DNA from: Siderastrea radians
Lineage: Eukaryota > Cnidaria > Anthozoa > Scleractinia > Rhizangiidae
DNA: 64,000 nt
Direction of reading: 5' to 3'
Assembly (NCBI GenBank): GCA_964017195.1
Contig: OZ024892.1
Coordinates: 5,954,366-6,018,365 of the forward strand
Shown here: positions 14,303 to 29,300 of the stretch, in pieces
Layout of the letters: each line of letters begins with the position of its first letter
How positions within the stretch are numbered: position 1 is the stretch's first letter
Made by a program: the position numbers and the translations under genes
Notes under the pieces: model-generated
The model's input: the letters and a program-made list of their open reading frames with translations, nothing else
What the model was told of the DNA's origin: nothing
Database searches by the model: none

Positions 14303-17300
14303 TTAGATTTTAGGGAATCTATCCATAGTTTCAATTTTGTTTTCAAATGAAAAATCTAACCGTTGTTTCAATAATTTTTTTGGCCGTGCATTTTAGCCAA
14401 GCTATCCATAGTTTCAATCTTGTTTTCAAATGAAAAATCTAACCGTTCTGTCAACATTTCTTTGGCCGTGCATTTTAGCCAAACTATCCATAGCTCCAAT
14501 CTTTTCTTCAAATGGAAAATCTAACCGTTGTTTCAATAATTTGTTGGCCTTAGATTTCTGGGAATCTGTGAATAGTTTCAATTTTGATTTTAAATGAAAA
14601 ATCTAACCGTTGGTTCAACATTTTTTTTGACCGTGCATTTTAGCCAAGCTATCCATAGTTTCAATCTTGTTTTCAAATGAAAAATCTAACCGTTCTGTCA
14701 ACATTTCTTTGGCCGTGCATTTTAGCCAAACTATCCATAGCTCCAATCTTTTCTTCAAATGGAAAATCTAACCGTTGTTTCGACAATTTTTTGGCTTTAA
14801 ATTTTAGGCATTATACCCATAGTTTTAAACTTGTTTTTAAAGGGAAAATCTAAACGTTGTTTTAACAAGTTTTTGGACTTGGGTTTTAGGTAATCTATCT
14901 GTAGTTTCAATTTTGTTTTCAGATGAAAAATCTAACCGTTCTGTCAACATTTTTTTGGCCGGGCATTTTAGCCAAACTATCCATAGCTCCAATCTTTTCT
15001 TCACATGGAAAATCTAACCGTTGTTTCAACAATTTTTTGGCTTTACATTTTAAGCATTTTACCCATAGTTTTAAACTTGTTTTTAAATGGCAAATCTAAA
15101 CGTTGTTTTAACATTTTTTAGGCCTTGGGTTTTAGGTAAACTATCTGTAGTTTCAATTTTGTTTTCAAATGAAAAATCTAACCGTTGTTTCAACAATTTT
15201 TTTGGCCGTGCATTTTAGCCAAGCTATCCATAGTTTCAATCTTGTTTTCAAATGGAAAATCTAACCGTTGTTTGAGCAGTTTTTTGGCCGTGCATTTTAG
15301 GGATTATATCAATAGTTTCGAACTTGTTTTGAAATCGAAAATCTAACCGTTGCTTCAACAATTTTTTTGCCGTACATTTTAGCTAATATATCTATAGTTT
15401 CAAACTTGGTTTATAATGGCAAATTTAACCGTTCCTTGAACAAGTTTTGGCGTTGGATTTTAGGCAAGCTATCCATAGTTTCAATCTCTATTGCCAATTG
15501 AAAATCTAACCGTTGTTTTTACAGTTTTTGGCCGTGCATTTAAGAAATTAAATAAATAGCCTTAACCTTGATTTTAAATGAAGAATCTAACCGTTGTTTT
15601 AACAATTTTTTGGCCTTGGATTTTAGGGAATCTATGAATAGTTTCAATTTTGCTTTCAAATGAAAAATCTAACCGTTGCTTCAACGTTTTTGTTGTCCGT
15701 GCATTTTAGCAAAGCTATCCATAGTTTCAATCTTGTTTTCAAATGGCAAATCTAACCGTTGTTTCAACAATTTTTTGGCCTTACATTTTAGGTGTTATAT
15801 CCACAGTTTTAAACTTGTTTTCAAATGGAAAATCTAACCGTTGTTTCAACAATTTGTTGGCCTTAGATTTTAGGGAATCTATCCATAGTTTCAATTTTGT
15901 TTTCAAATGAAAAATCTAACCGTTGTTTCAATAATTTTTTTGGCCGTGCATTTTAGCCAAGCTATCCATAGTTTCAATCTTGTTTTCAAATGGAAATCTA
16001 ACCATTGTTTCAATAATTTTTTGGCCTTAGACTTCTGGGAATCTATGAATAGTTTCAATTTTGATTTTAAATGAAAAATCTAACCGTTGTTTCAACATTT
16101 TTTTTGACCGTGCATTTTAGCCAAGCTATCCATAGTTTCAATCTTGTTTTCAAATGGAAAATCTAACCGTTGTTTCAGAAGTTTTTTGGCCTTGCATTTT
16201 AGGGATTATATCAACAGTTTCAAACTTGTTTTCAAATGGAAAATCTAACCGTTGTTTCAACAATTTTTTGGCCTTGGATTTTAGGGAATCTATCCATGGT
16301 TTCAATTTTTTTTTCAAATGAAAACTCTAACCGTTGTTTCAAATATTTTTTTGGCCGTGCATTTTAGCCAAGCTATCTATAGTTTGAATCTTGTTTTCAA
16401 ATGGAAATTTAACCGTTGTTTCAACAATGTTTTGGCCTTAGATTTCAGGGAATCTATGAATAGTTTCAATTTTGTTTTCCAATGAAAAATCTAACCGTTG
16501 TTTCAACATTTTTTTTGCCGTGCATTTTAGCCAAGCTATCCATTGTTTCAATCTTGTTTTCAAATGGCAAATCTAACCGTTGTTTCAACAATTTTTTGGC
16601 CTTACATTTTAGATGTTATATCCACAGTTTTAAACTTGTTTTCAAATGGAAAATCTAACCGTTGTTTCCACAATTTTTTGGCCTTGGATTTTAGGGAATC
16701 TATCCATATTGTAAAATTTGTTTTCAAATGAAAAATCTAACCGTTGTTTCAACAATTTTTTTGGCCGTGCATTTTAGCAAAGCTATCCATAGTTTCAAAC
16801 TTGTTTTCAAATGTCAAACCTAACCGTTGTTTCAACAAATTTTTGGCCTTACATTTTAGGCATTATATCCATAGTTTTAAACTAGTTTTCGAATGGAAAA
16901 TCTAACCGTTGTTTCAATAATATTTTGGACTTAAATTTTATTCATTATATCCATAATTTTAAACTTGTTTTCAAATGGAAAATCTAACCGTTGTTTCAGC
17001 AGTATTTGGCCGTGCATTTTAGGGATTATATCAGTAGTTTCAATCTTGCTGTGAAATGGAAAATCTAACCGTTGTTTCAACATTTTGTTTGGCCGTGCAT
17101 TTTAGCCAAGCTAACCATACTTTCAACCTTGTTTTCAAATGGAAATCTAACCGTTGTTTCAACAATTTGTTCGCCTTAGATTTCAGGGAATCTATGAATA
17201 GTTTCAACTTTGTTTTCAAATAAGTAATCTAACCGTTGTTTCAACATATGTTTTTGGCCGTGCATTTTAGCCAAGCTATCCATAGTTTCAACCTTGTTTT

Positions 17301-20300
17301 CAAATGGCAAATCTAACCGCTGTTTCAACAATTTTTTGGCCTTACATTTTAGGCATTATACCCATAGTTTTAAACTTGTTTTTAAAGTGAAAATCTAAAC
17401 GTTGTTTTAACAATTTTTTGGCCTTGGGGTTTAGGTAATCTATCTGTAGTTTCAATTTTGTTTTCAAATGAAAAATCTAACCGTTCTGTCAACATTTTTT
17501 TGGCCGTGCATTTTAGCCAAACTATCCATAGTTCCAATCTTTTCTTGAAATGGAAAATCTAACCGCTGTTTCAACAATTTTTTGGCTTTACATTTTAAGC
17601 ATTATACCCATAGTTTTAAACTTGTTTTTAAATGGAAAATCTAAACGTTGTTTTAACAATTTTTAGGCCTTGGGTTTTAGGTAATCTATCCATAGTTTCA
17701 ATTTTGTTTTCCAATGAAAAATCTAACCGTTGTTTCAACATTTTTTGTGGCCGTGCATTTTAGCCAAGCTATCCATAGTTTCAATCTTGTTTTCAAATGG
17801 CAAATCTAACCGTTCTTTCAACAATTTTTTAGCCTTTCATTTTAGCCAATCTATCCATAGTTTGAGACTTGTTTTCAAATGGCAAATCTAAACGTTTTTT
17901 TAACAATTTTTTGGCCTTGGGTTTTAGGTAATCTATCCATAGCTTCAATTTTGTTTTCAAATGAAAAATCTAACAGATGTTTCCACAATTTTTTTGGCCG
18001 TGCATTTTAGCCAAGCTAACCATAGTTTCAATCTTGTTTACAAATGGCAAATCTAACCGTTGCTTCAACAATTTTTTGGCGGTTCATTTTAGCCAATCTA
18101 TCCATAGTTGGAGACTTGTTTTGAAATGAAAAATCTAACCGTTGTTTCAACATTTTTTTTGCCCGTGCATTTTAGCCAAGCTATCTATAGTTTCAATGTT
18201 GTTTTAAAACGGAAAATCTAACCGTTGGTACAGCAGTTTTTTGGCCGTGCATTTTAGGGATTACATCAATAGTTTCAAACTTGTTGTGAAATGGAAAATC
18301 TAACCGTTGTTTCAACATTTTTTTGGCCGTGCATTTTGGGCATTATATCTACAGTTTTAAACTTGTTTTCAAATGGAAAATCTAACCATTGGTTCAACAA
18401 TTTTTTGGCCTTTGATTTTAGGGAATCTATCCATAGGTTCAAATTTCTTTTCAAATGAAAAATCTAACCGTTGTTTCAATAATTTTTTGGCCGTGCATTT
18501 TAGCCAAGCTATCCATAGGTTCAATCTTGTTTTCAAATGGAAATCTAACCGTTGTTTCAACAATTTGTTCGCCTTAGATTTCAGGGAATCTATGAATAGT
18601 TTCAACTTTGTTTTCAAATAAGTAATCTAACCGTTGTTTCAACATATGTTTTTGGCCGTGCATTTTAGCCAAGCTATCCATAGTTTCAACCTTGTTTTCA
18701 AATGGCAAATCTAACCGCTGTTTCAACAATTTTTTGGCCTTACATTTTAGGCATTATACCCATAGTCTTAAACTTGTGTTTAAAGGGAAAATCTAAACGT
18801 TGTTTTAACAATTTTTTGGCCTTGGGTCTTAGGTAATCTATCTGTAGTTTCAATTTTGTTTTCAAATGAAAAATCTAACCGTTCTGTCAATATTTTTTTG
18901 GCCGTGCATTTTAGCCAAACTATCCATAGCTCCAATCTTTTCTTCAAATGGAAAATCTAACCGTTGTTTCATCAATTTTTTGGCTTTACATTTTAGGCAT
19001 TATACCCATAGTTTTAAACTTGTTATTAAAGGGAAAATCTAAACGTTGTTTTAACAATTTTTTGGCCTTGGGTTTTAGGTAATCTATCTGTAGTTTCAAT
19101 TTTGTTTTCTAATGAAAAATCTAACCGTTCTGTCAACAATTTTTTAGCCGTGCATTTTAGCCAATCTATCCATAGCTCCAATCTTTTCTTCAAATGGAAA
19201 ATCTAACCGTTGTTTCAACAATTTTTTGGCTTTACATTTTAGGCATTATACCCATAGTTTTAAACTTGTTTTTAAAGGGAAAATCTAAACGTTGTTTTAA
19301 CAATTTTTTGGCCTTGGATTTTAGGGAATCTATGAATAGTTTCAATTTTGCTTTCAAATGAAAAATCTAACCGTTGCTTCAACGTTTTTGTTGTCCGTGC
19401 ATTTTAGCAAAGCTATCCATAGTTTCAATCTTGTTTTCAAATGGCAAATCTAACCGTTGTTTCAACAATTTTTTGGCCTTACATTTTATCTGTTATATCC
19501 ACAGTTTTAAACTTGTTTTCAAATGGAAAATCTAACCGTTGTTTCAACAATTTTTTGGCCTTAGATTTTAGGGAATCTATCCATAGTTTCAATTTTGTTT
19601 TCAAAATGAAAAATCTAACCGTTGTTTCAATAATTTTTTTGGCCGTGCATTTTAGCCAAGCTATCCATAGTTTCAATCTTGTTTTCAAATGGAAATCTAA
19701 CCATTGTTTCAATAATTTTTTGGCCTTAGATTTCTGGGAATCTATGAATAGTTTCAAATTTGATTTTAAATGAAAAATCTAACCGTTGTTTCAACATTTT
19801 TTTTGACCGTGCATTTTAGCCAAGCTATCCATAGTTTCAATCTTGTTTTCAAATGGAAAATCTAACCGTTGTTTCAGAAGTTTTTTGGCCTTGCATTTTA
19901 GGGATTATATCAAAAGTTTCAAACTTGTTTTCAAATGGAAAATCTAACCGTTGTTTCAACAATTTTTTGGCCTTGGACCTTAGGGAATCTATCCATAGTT
20001 TCAATTTTGTTTTCAAATGAAAGATCTAACCGTTGTTTCAAATATTTTTTTTGGCCGTGAATTTTAGCCAAGCTATCCATAGTTTGAATCTTGTTTTCAA
20101 ATGGAAATTTAACCGTTGTTTTAACAATTTTTTGGCCTTGGGTCTTAGGTAATCTATCTGTAGTTTCAATTTTGTTTTCAAATGAAAAATCTAACCGTTC
20201 TGTCAATATTTTTTTGGCCGTGCATTTTAGCCAAACTATCCATAGCTCCAATCTTTTCTTCAAATGGAAAATCTAACCGTTGTTTCATCAATTTTTTGGC

Positions 20301-23300
20301 TTTACATTTTAGGCATTATACCCATAGTTTTAAACTTGTTATTAAAGGGAAAATCTAAACGTTGTTTTAACAATTTTTTGGCCTTGGGTTTTAGGTAATC
20401 TATCTGTAGTTTCAATTTTGTTTTCTAATGAAAAATCTAACCGTTCTGTCAACAATTTTTTAGCCGTGCATTTTAGCCAATCTATCCATAGCTCCAATCT
20501 TTTCTTCAAATGGAAAATCTAACCGTTGTTTCAACAATTTTTTGGCTTTACATTTTAGGCATTATACCCATAGTTTTAAACTTGTTTTTAAAGGGAAAAT
20601 CTAAACGTTGTTTTAACAATTTTTTGGCCTTGGATTTTAGGGAATCTATGAATAGTTTCAATTTTGCTTTCAAATGAAAAATCTAACCGTTGCTTCAACG
20701 TTTTTGTTGTCCGTGCATTTTAGCAAAGCTATCCATAGTTTCAATCTTGTTTTCAAATGGCAAATCTAACCGTTGTTTCAACAATTTTTTGGCCTTACAT
20801 TTTATCTGTTATATCCACAGTTTTAAACTTGTTTTCAAATGGAAAATCTAACCGTTGTTTCAACAATTTTTTGGCCTTAGATTTTAGGGAATCTATCCAT
20901 AGTTTCAATTTTGTTTTCAAAATGAAAAATCTAACCGTTGTTTCAATAATTTTTTTGGCCGTGCATTTTAGCCAAGCTATCCATAGTTTCAATCTTGTTT
21001 TCAAATGGAAATCTAACCATTGTTTCAATAATTTTTTGGCCTTAGATTTCTGGGAATCTATGAATAGTTTCAAATTTGATTTTAAATGAAAAATCTAACC
21101 GTTGTTTCAACATTTTTTTTGACCGTGCATTTTAGCCAAGCTATCCATAGTTTCAATCTTGTTTTCAAATGGAAAATCTAACCGTTGTTTCAGAAGTTTT
21201 TTGGCCTTGCATTTTAGGGATTATATCAAAAGTTTCAAACTTGTTTTCAAATGGAAAATCTAACCGTTGTTTCAACAATTTTTTGGCCTTGGACCTTAGG
21301 GAATCTATCCATAGTTTCAATTTTGTTTTCAAATGAAAGATCTAACCGTTGTTTCAAATATTTTTTTTGGCCGTGAATTTTAGCCAAGCTATCCATAGTT
21401 TGAATCTTGTTTTCAAATGGAAATTTAACCGTTGTTTCAACAATTTTTTGGCCTTAGATTTCATTGAATCTATGAATAGTTTCAATTTTGTTTTCCAATG
21501 AAAAATCTAACCGTTGTTTCAACATTTTCTTTGCCGTGCATTTTAGCCAAGCTATCCATAGTTTCAATCTTGTTTTCAAATGGAAAATCTAACCGTTGTT
21601 TCAGAAGTTTTTTGGCCTTGCATTTTAGGGATTATATCAACAGTTTCAAACTTGTTTTCAAATGGAAAATCTAACCGTTGTTTCAACAATTTTTTGGCCT
21701 TGGATTTTAGGGAATCTATCCATAGTTTCAATTTTGTTTTCAAATGAAAAATCTAACCGTTGTTTCAAATATTTTTTGGCTTTACATTTTAGGCATTATA
21801 CCATAGTTTTAAACTTGTTTTTAAAGGGAAAATCTAAACGTTGTTTTAACAATTTTTTGGCCTTGGGTTTTAGGTAATCTATCTGGCAAGCTATCCATAG
21901 TTTCAATCTCTATTGCCAATTTAAAATCTAACCGTTGTTTTTACAGTTTTTGGCCGTGCATTTAAGGAATAAAATCCATAGCCTTAACCTTGATTTTAAA
22001 TGGAGATCTAACCGTTGTTTTAACAATTTTTTGGCCTTGGATTTTAGGGAATCTATGAATAGTTTCAATTTTGCTTTCAAATAAAAAATCTAACCGTTGC
22101 TTCAACGTTTTTGTTGTCCGTGCATTTTAGCAAAGCTATCCATAGTTTCAATCTCGTTTTCAAATGGCAAATCTAACCGTTGTTTCAACAATTTTCTCGC
22201 CTTACATTTTAGGCATTATATTCACAGTTTTAAACTTGTTTTCAAATGGAAAATCTAACCGTTACTTCAACACTTTTTTGTCCTTGGATTTTAGGGAATC
22301 TATGAATAGTTTCAATTTTGCTTTCAAATGAAAAATCTAACCGTTGTTTCAACATTTTTTTGGCCGTGCATTTTAGCCAAGCTATCCATAGTTTCAATCT
22401 TGTTTTCAAATGGCAAATCTAACCGTTGTTTCAACAATTTTTTGGCCTTAGATTTTAGGGAATCTATCCATAGTTTAAATGTTGTTTTCAAATGAAAAAT
22501 CTAACCGTTGTTTTAACAATTTTTTTGGCCGTGCATTTTAGCCAAGCTATCCAGAGTTTCAATCTTGTTTTCAAATGGAAATCTAACCATTGTTTCAATA
22601 ATTGTTTGGCCTTAGATTTCAGGGAATCTATGAATAGTTTCAATTTTGCTTTCAAATGAAAAATCTAACCGTTGTTTCAACATTTTTTTGGCCGTGCATT
22701 TTAGCAAAGCTATCCATAGTTTCAATCTTGTTTTCAAATGGCAAATCTAACAGTTTTTTCAACAATTTTTTGGCCTTACATTTTAGGTGTTATATCCACA
22801 GTTTTAAACTTGTTTTCAAATGGAAAATCTAACCGTTGTTTCAACAATTTTTTGGCCTTAGATTTTAGGGAATCTATCCATAGTTTCAATTTTGTTTTCA
22901 AAACGAAAAATCTAACCGTTGTTTCAATAATTTTTTTCGCCGTGCATTTTAGCCAAGCTATCCATAGTTTCAATCTTGTTTTCAAATGGAAATCTAACCA
23001 TTGTTTCAATAATTTTTTGGCCTTAGATTTCTGGGAATCTATGAAAAGTTTCAATTTTGATTTTAAATGAAAAATGTAAATGTTGTTTCAACATTTTTTT
23101 TGACCGTGCATTTTAGCCAAGCTATCCATAGTTTCAATCTTTTTTCAAATGGAAAATCTAAATGTTGTTTCAGAAGTTTTTTGGCCTTGCATTTTAGGGA
23201 TTGTATCAACAGTTTCAAACTTGTTTTCAAATGGAAAATCTAACCGTTGTTTCAACAATTTTTTGGCCTTGGATTTTAGGGAATCTATCCATAGTTTCAA

Positions 23301-26300
23301 TTTTGTTTTCAAATGAAAAATCTAACCGTTGTTTCAAATATTTTTTTTGGCCGTGCATTTTAGCCAAGCTATCCATAGTTTGAATCTTGTTTTCAAATGG
23401 AAATTTAACCGTTGTTTCAACAATTTTTTGGCCTTAGATTTCATTGAATCTTTGAATAGTTTCAATTTTGTTTTCCAATGAAAAATCTAACCATTGTTTC
23501 AACATTTTTTTTGCCGTGCATTTTAGCCAAGCTATCCATTGTTTCAATCTTGTTTTCAAATGGCAAATCTAACCGTTGTTTCAACAATTTTTTGGCCTTA
23601 CATTTTAGATGTTATATCCACAGTTTTAAACTTGTTTTCAAATGGAAAATCTAACCGTTGTTTCCACAATTTTTTGGCCTTGGATTTTAGGGAATCTATC
23701 CATAGTGTCAAATTTGTTTTCAAATGAAACATCTAACCGTTGTTTCAACAATTTTTTTGGCCGTGCATTTTAGCAAAGCTATCCATAGTTTCAAACTTGT
23801 TTTCAAATGTCAAACCTAACCGTTGTTTCAACAAATTTTTGGCCTTACATTTTAGGCATTATATCCATAGTTTTAAACTAGTTTTCGAATGGAAAATCTA
23901 ACCGTTGTTTCAATAATTTTTTGGACTTAAATTTTAGTCATTATACCCATAATTTTAAACTTGTTTTCAAATGGAAAATCTAACCGTTGTTTCAGCAGTA
24001 TTTGGCCGTGCATTTTAGGGATTATATCAATAGTTTCAATCTTTTGTGAAATGGAAAATCTAACCGTTGTTTCATCATTTTTTTTTGGCCGTGCATTTTA
24101 GCCAAGCTAACCATACTTTCAACCTTGTTTTCAAATGGCAAATCTAACCGTTGTTTCAACAATTTGTTCGCCTTAGATTTCAGGGAATCTATGAATAGTT
24201 TCAACTTTGTTTTCAAATAAGTAATCTAACCGTTGTTTCAACATATGTTTTTGGCCGTGCATTTTAGCCAAGCTATCCATAGTTTCAACCTTGTTTTCAA
24301 ATGGCAAATCTAACCGCTGTTTCAAAAATTTTTTGGCCTTACATTTTAGGCATTATACCCATAGTTTTAAACTTGTTTTTAAAGGGAAAATCTAAACGTT
24401 GTTTTAACAATTTTGTGGCCTTGGGGTTTAGGTAATCTATCTGTAGTTTCAATTTTGTTTTCAAATGAAAAATCTAACCGTTCTGTCAACATTTTTTTGG
24501 CCGTGCATTTTAGCCAAACTATCCATAGCTCCAATCTTTTCTTCAAATGGAAAATCTAACCGTTGTTTCAACAATTTTTTGACTTTACATTTTAGGCATT
24601 ATACCCATAGTTTTAAACTTGTTTTTAAAGGGAAAATCTAAACGTTGTTTTAACAATTTTTTGGCCTTGGGTTTTAGGTAATCTATCTGTAGTTTCAATT
24701 TTGATTTCAAATGAAAAATCTAACCGTTCTGTCAACATTGTTTTGGCCGTGCATTTTAGCGAAACTATCCATAGCTCCAATCTTTTCTTCAAATGGAAAA
24801 TCTAACCGTTGTTTCAACAATTTTTTGGCTTTACATTTTAAGCATTATACCCATAGTGTTAAACTTGTTTTTAAAGGGAAAATCTAAACGTTGTTTTAAC
24901 AATTTTTAGCCCTTAGGTTTTAGGTAATCTATCCATAGTTTCAACTTTGTTTTCCAATGAAAAATCTAACCGTTGTTTCAACATTTTTTGTGGCCGTGCA
25001 TTTTAGCCAAGCTATCCATAGTTTCAATCTTGTTTTCAAATGGCAAATCTAACCGTTCTTTCAACAATTTTTTAGCCGTTCATTTTAGCCAATCTATCCA
25101 TAGTTTGAGACTTGTTTTCAAATGGCAAATCTAAACGTTTTTTTAACAATTTTTTGGCCTTGGGTTTTAGGTAATCTATCCATAGTTTCAATTTTGTTTT
25201 CAAATGAAAAATCTAACCGTTCTTTCAACAATTTTTTAGCCGTTCATTTTAGCCAATCTATCCATAGTTTGAGACTTGTTTTCAAATGGCAAATCTAAAC
25301 GTTTTTTTAACAATTTTTTGGCCTTGGGTTTTAGGTAATCTATCCATAGTTTCAATTTTGTTTTCAAATGAAAAATCTAACCGTTGTTTCAACAATTTTT
25401 TTGGCCGTGCATTTTAGCCAAGCTATCCATAGTTTCAATCTTGTTTTCAAATGGAAAATCTAACCGTTGTTTGAGCAGTTTTTTGGCCGTGCATTTTAGG
25501 GATTATATCAATAGTTTCGAACTTGTTTTGAAATCGAAAATCTAACCGTTGCTTCAACAATTTTTTTGCCGTACATTTTAGCTAATATATCTATAGTTTC
25601 AAACTTGGTTTATAATGGCAAATTTAACCGTTCCTTGAACAAGTTTTGGCGTTGGATTTTAGGCAAGCTATCCATAGTTTCAATCTCTATTGCCAATTGA
25701 AAATCTAACCGTTGTTTTTACAGTTTTTGGCCGTGCATTTAAGGAATTAAATCCATAGCCTTAACCTTGATTTTAAATGGAGAATCTAACCGTTGTTTTA
25801 ACAATTTTTTGGCCTTGGATTTTAGGGAATCTATGAATAGTTTCAATTTTGCTTTCAAACGAAAAATCTAACCGTTGCTTCAACGTTTTTGTTGTCCGTG
25901 CATTTTAGCAAAGCTATCCATAGTTTCAATCTTGTTTTCAAATGGCAAATCTAACCGTTGTTTCAACAATTTTTTGGCCTTACATTTTAGGTGTTATATC
26001 CACAGTTTTAAACTTGTTTTCAAATGGAAAATCTAACCGTTGTTTCAACAATTTTTTGGCCTTAGATTTTAGGGAATCTATCCATAGTTTCAATTTTGTT
26101 TTCAAATGAAAAATCTAACCGTTGTTTCAATAATTGTTTTGGCCGTGCATTTTAGCCAAGCTATCCATAGTTTCAATCTTGTTTTCAAATGGCAAATCTA
26201 ACCGTTCTTTCAACAATTTTTTAGCCGTTCATTTTAGCCAATCTATCCATAGTTTGAGACTTGTTTTCAAATGGCAAATCTAAACGTTTTTTTAACAATT

Positions 26301-29300
26301 TTTTGGCCTTGGGTTTTAGGTAATCTATCCATAGTTTCAATTTTGTTTTCAAATGAAAAATCTAACCGTTGTTTCAACAATTATTTTGGCCGTGCATTTT
26401 AGCCAAGCTATCCATAGTTTCAATCTTGTTTTCAAATGGAAAATCTAACCGTTGTTTGAGCAGTTTTTTGGCCGTGCATTTTAGGGATTATATCAATAGT
26501 TTCGAACTTGTTTTGAAATCGAAAATCTAACCGTTGCTTCAACAATTTTTTTGCCGTACATTTTAGCTAATATATCTATAGTTTCAAACTTGGTTTATAA
26601 TGGCAAATTTAACCGTTCCTTGAACAAGTTTTGGCGTTGGATTTTAGGCAAGCTATCCATAGTTTCAATCTCTATTGCCAATTGAAAATCTAACCGTTGT
26701 TTTTACAGTTTTTGGCCGTGCATTTAAGGAATTAAATCCATAGCCTTAACCTTGATTTTAAATGGAGAATCTAACCGTTGTTTTAACAATTTTTTGGCCT
26801 TGGATTTTAGGGAATCTATGAATAGTTTCAATTTTGCTTTCAAATGAAAAATCTAACCGTTGCTTCAACGTTTTTGTTGTCCGTGCATTTTAGCAAAGCT
26901 ATCCATAGTTTCAATCTTGTTTTCAAATGGCAAATCTAACCGTTGTTTCAACAATTTTTTGGCCTTACATTTTAGGTGTTATATCCACAGTTTTAAACTT
27001 GTTTTCAAATGGAAAATCTAACTGTTGTTTCAACAATTTTTTGGCGTTAGATTTTAGGGAATCTATCCATAGTTTCAATTTTGTTTTCAAATGAAAAATC
27101 TAACCGTTTTTTCAATAATTGTTTTGGCCGTGCATTTTAGCCAAGCTATCCATAGTTTCAATCTTGTTTTCAAATGGAAATCTAACCATTGTTTCAATAA
27201 TTTTTTGGCCTTAGATTTCTGGGAATCTATGAATAGTTTCAATTTTGATTTTAAATGAAAAATCTAACCGTTGTTTCAACATTTTTTTGACCGTGCATTT
27301 TAGCCAAGCTATCCATAGTTTCAATCTTGTTTTCAAATGGAAAATCTAACCGTTGTTTCAGAAGTTTTTTGGCCTTGCATTTTAGGGATTATATCAACAG
27401 TTTCAAACTTATTTTCAAATGGAAATCTAACCGTTGTTTCAACAATTTTTTAGCCTTGGATTTTAGGGAATCTATCCATAGTTTCAATTTTGTTTTCAAA
27501 TGAAAAATCTAACCGTTGTTTCAAATATGTTTTGGCTTTACATTTTAGGCATTATACCCATAGTTTTAAACTTGTTTTTAAAGGGAAAATCTAAACGTTG
27601 TTTTAACAATTTTTTGGCCTTGGGTTTTAGGTAATCTATCTGTAGTTTCAATTTTGTTTTCAAATGAAAAATCTAACCGTTCTGTCAACATTTTTTTGGC
27701 CGTGCATTTTAGCCAAACTATCCATAGCTCCAATCTTTTCTTCAAATGGAAAATCTAACCGTTGTTTCAACAATTTTTTGGCTTTACATTTTAAGCATTA
27801 TACCCATAGTTTTAAACTTGTTTTTAAAGGGAAAATCTAAACGTTGGTTTAACAATTTTTAGGCCTTGGGTTTTAGGTAATCTATCCATAGTTTCAATTT
27901 TGTTTTCCAATGAAAAATCTAACCGTTGTTTCAACATTTTTTGTGGCCGTGCATTTTAGCCAAGCTATCCATAGTTTCAATCTTGTTTTCAAATGGCAAA
28001 TCTAACCGTTCTTTCAACAATTTTTTAGCCGTTCATTTCAGCCAATCTATCCATAGTTTGAGACTTGTTTTCAAATGACAAATCTAAACGTTTTTTTAAC
28101 AATTTTTTGGCCTTGGGTTTTAGGTAATCTATCCATAGTTTCAATTTTGTTTTCAAATGAAAAATCTAACCGTTGTTTCAACAATTTTTTTGGCCGTGCA
28201 TTTTAGCCAAGCTATCCATAGTTTCAATCCTGTTTTCAAATGGAAAATCTAACCGTTGTTTGAGCAGTTTTTTGGCCGTGCATTTTAGGGATTATATCAA
28301 TAGTTTCGAACTTGTTTTGAAATCGAAAATCTAACCGTTGCTTCAACAATTTTTTTGCCGTACATTTTAGCTAATATATCTATAGTTTCAAACTTGGTTT
28401 ATAATGGCAAATTTAACCGTTCCTTGAACAAGTTTTGGCGTTGGATTTTAGGCAAGCTATCCATAGTTTCAATCTCTATTGCCAATTGAAAATCTAACCG
28501 TTGTTTTTACAGTTTTTGGCCGTGCATTTAAGGAATTAAATCCATAGCCTTAACCTTGATTTTAAATGGAGAATCTAACCGTTGTTTTAACAATTTTTTG
28601 GCCTTGGATTTTAGGGAATCTATGAATAGTTTCAATTTTGCTTTCAAATGAAAAATCTAACCGTTGCTTCAACGTTTTTGTTGTCCGTGCATTTTAGCAA
28701 AGCTATCCATAGTTTCAATCTTGTTTTCAAATGGCAAATCTAACCGTTGTTTCAACAATTTTTTGGCCTTACATTTTAGGTGTTATATCCACAGTCTTAA
28801 ACTTGTTTTCAAATGGAAAATCTAAACGTTGTTTCAACAATTTTTTGGCCTTAGATTTTAGGGAATCTATCCATAGTTTCAATTTTGTTTTCAAATGAAA
28901 AATCTAACCGTTGTTTCAATAATTTTTTTGGCCGTGCATTTTAGCCAAGCTATGCATAGTTTCAATCTTGTTTTCAAATGGAAATCTAACCATTGTTTCA
29001 ATCATTGTTTGGCCTTAGATTTCTGGGAAGCTATGAATAGTTTCAATTTTGATTTTAAATGAAAAATCTAACCGTTGTTTCAACATTTTTTTTGACCGTG
29101 CATTTAAGCCAAGCTATCCATAGTTTCAATCTTGTTTTCAAATGGAAAATCTAACCGTTGTTTCAGAAGTTTTTTGGCCTTGCATTTTAGGGATTATATC
29201 AACAGTTTCAAACTTGTTTTCAAATGGAAAATCTAACCGTTGTTTCAACAATTTTTTGGCCTTGGATTTTAGGGAATCTATCCATAGTTTCAATTTTGTT

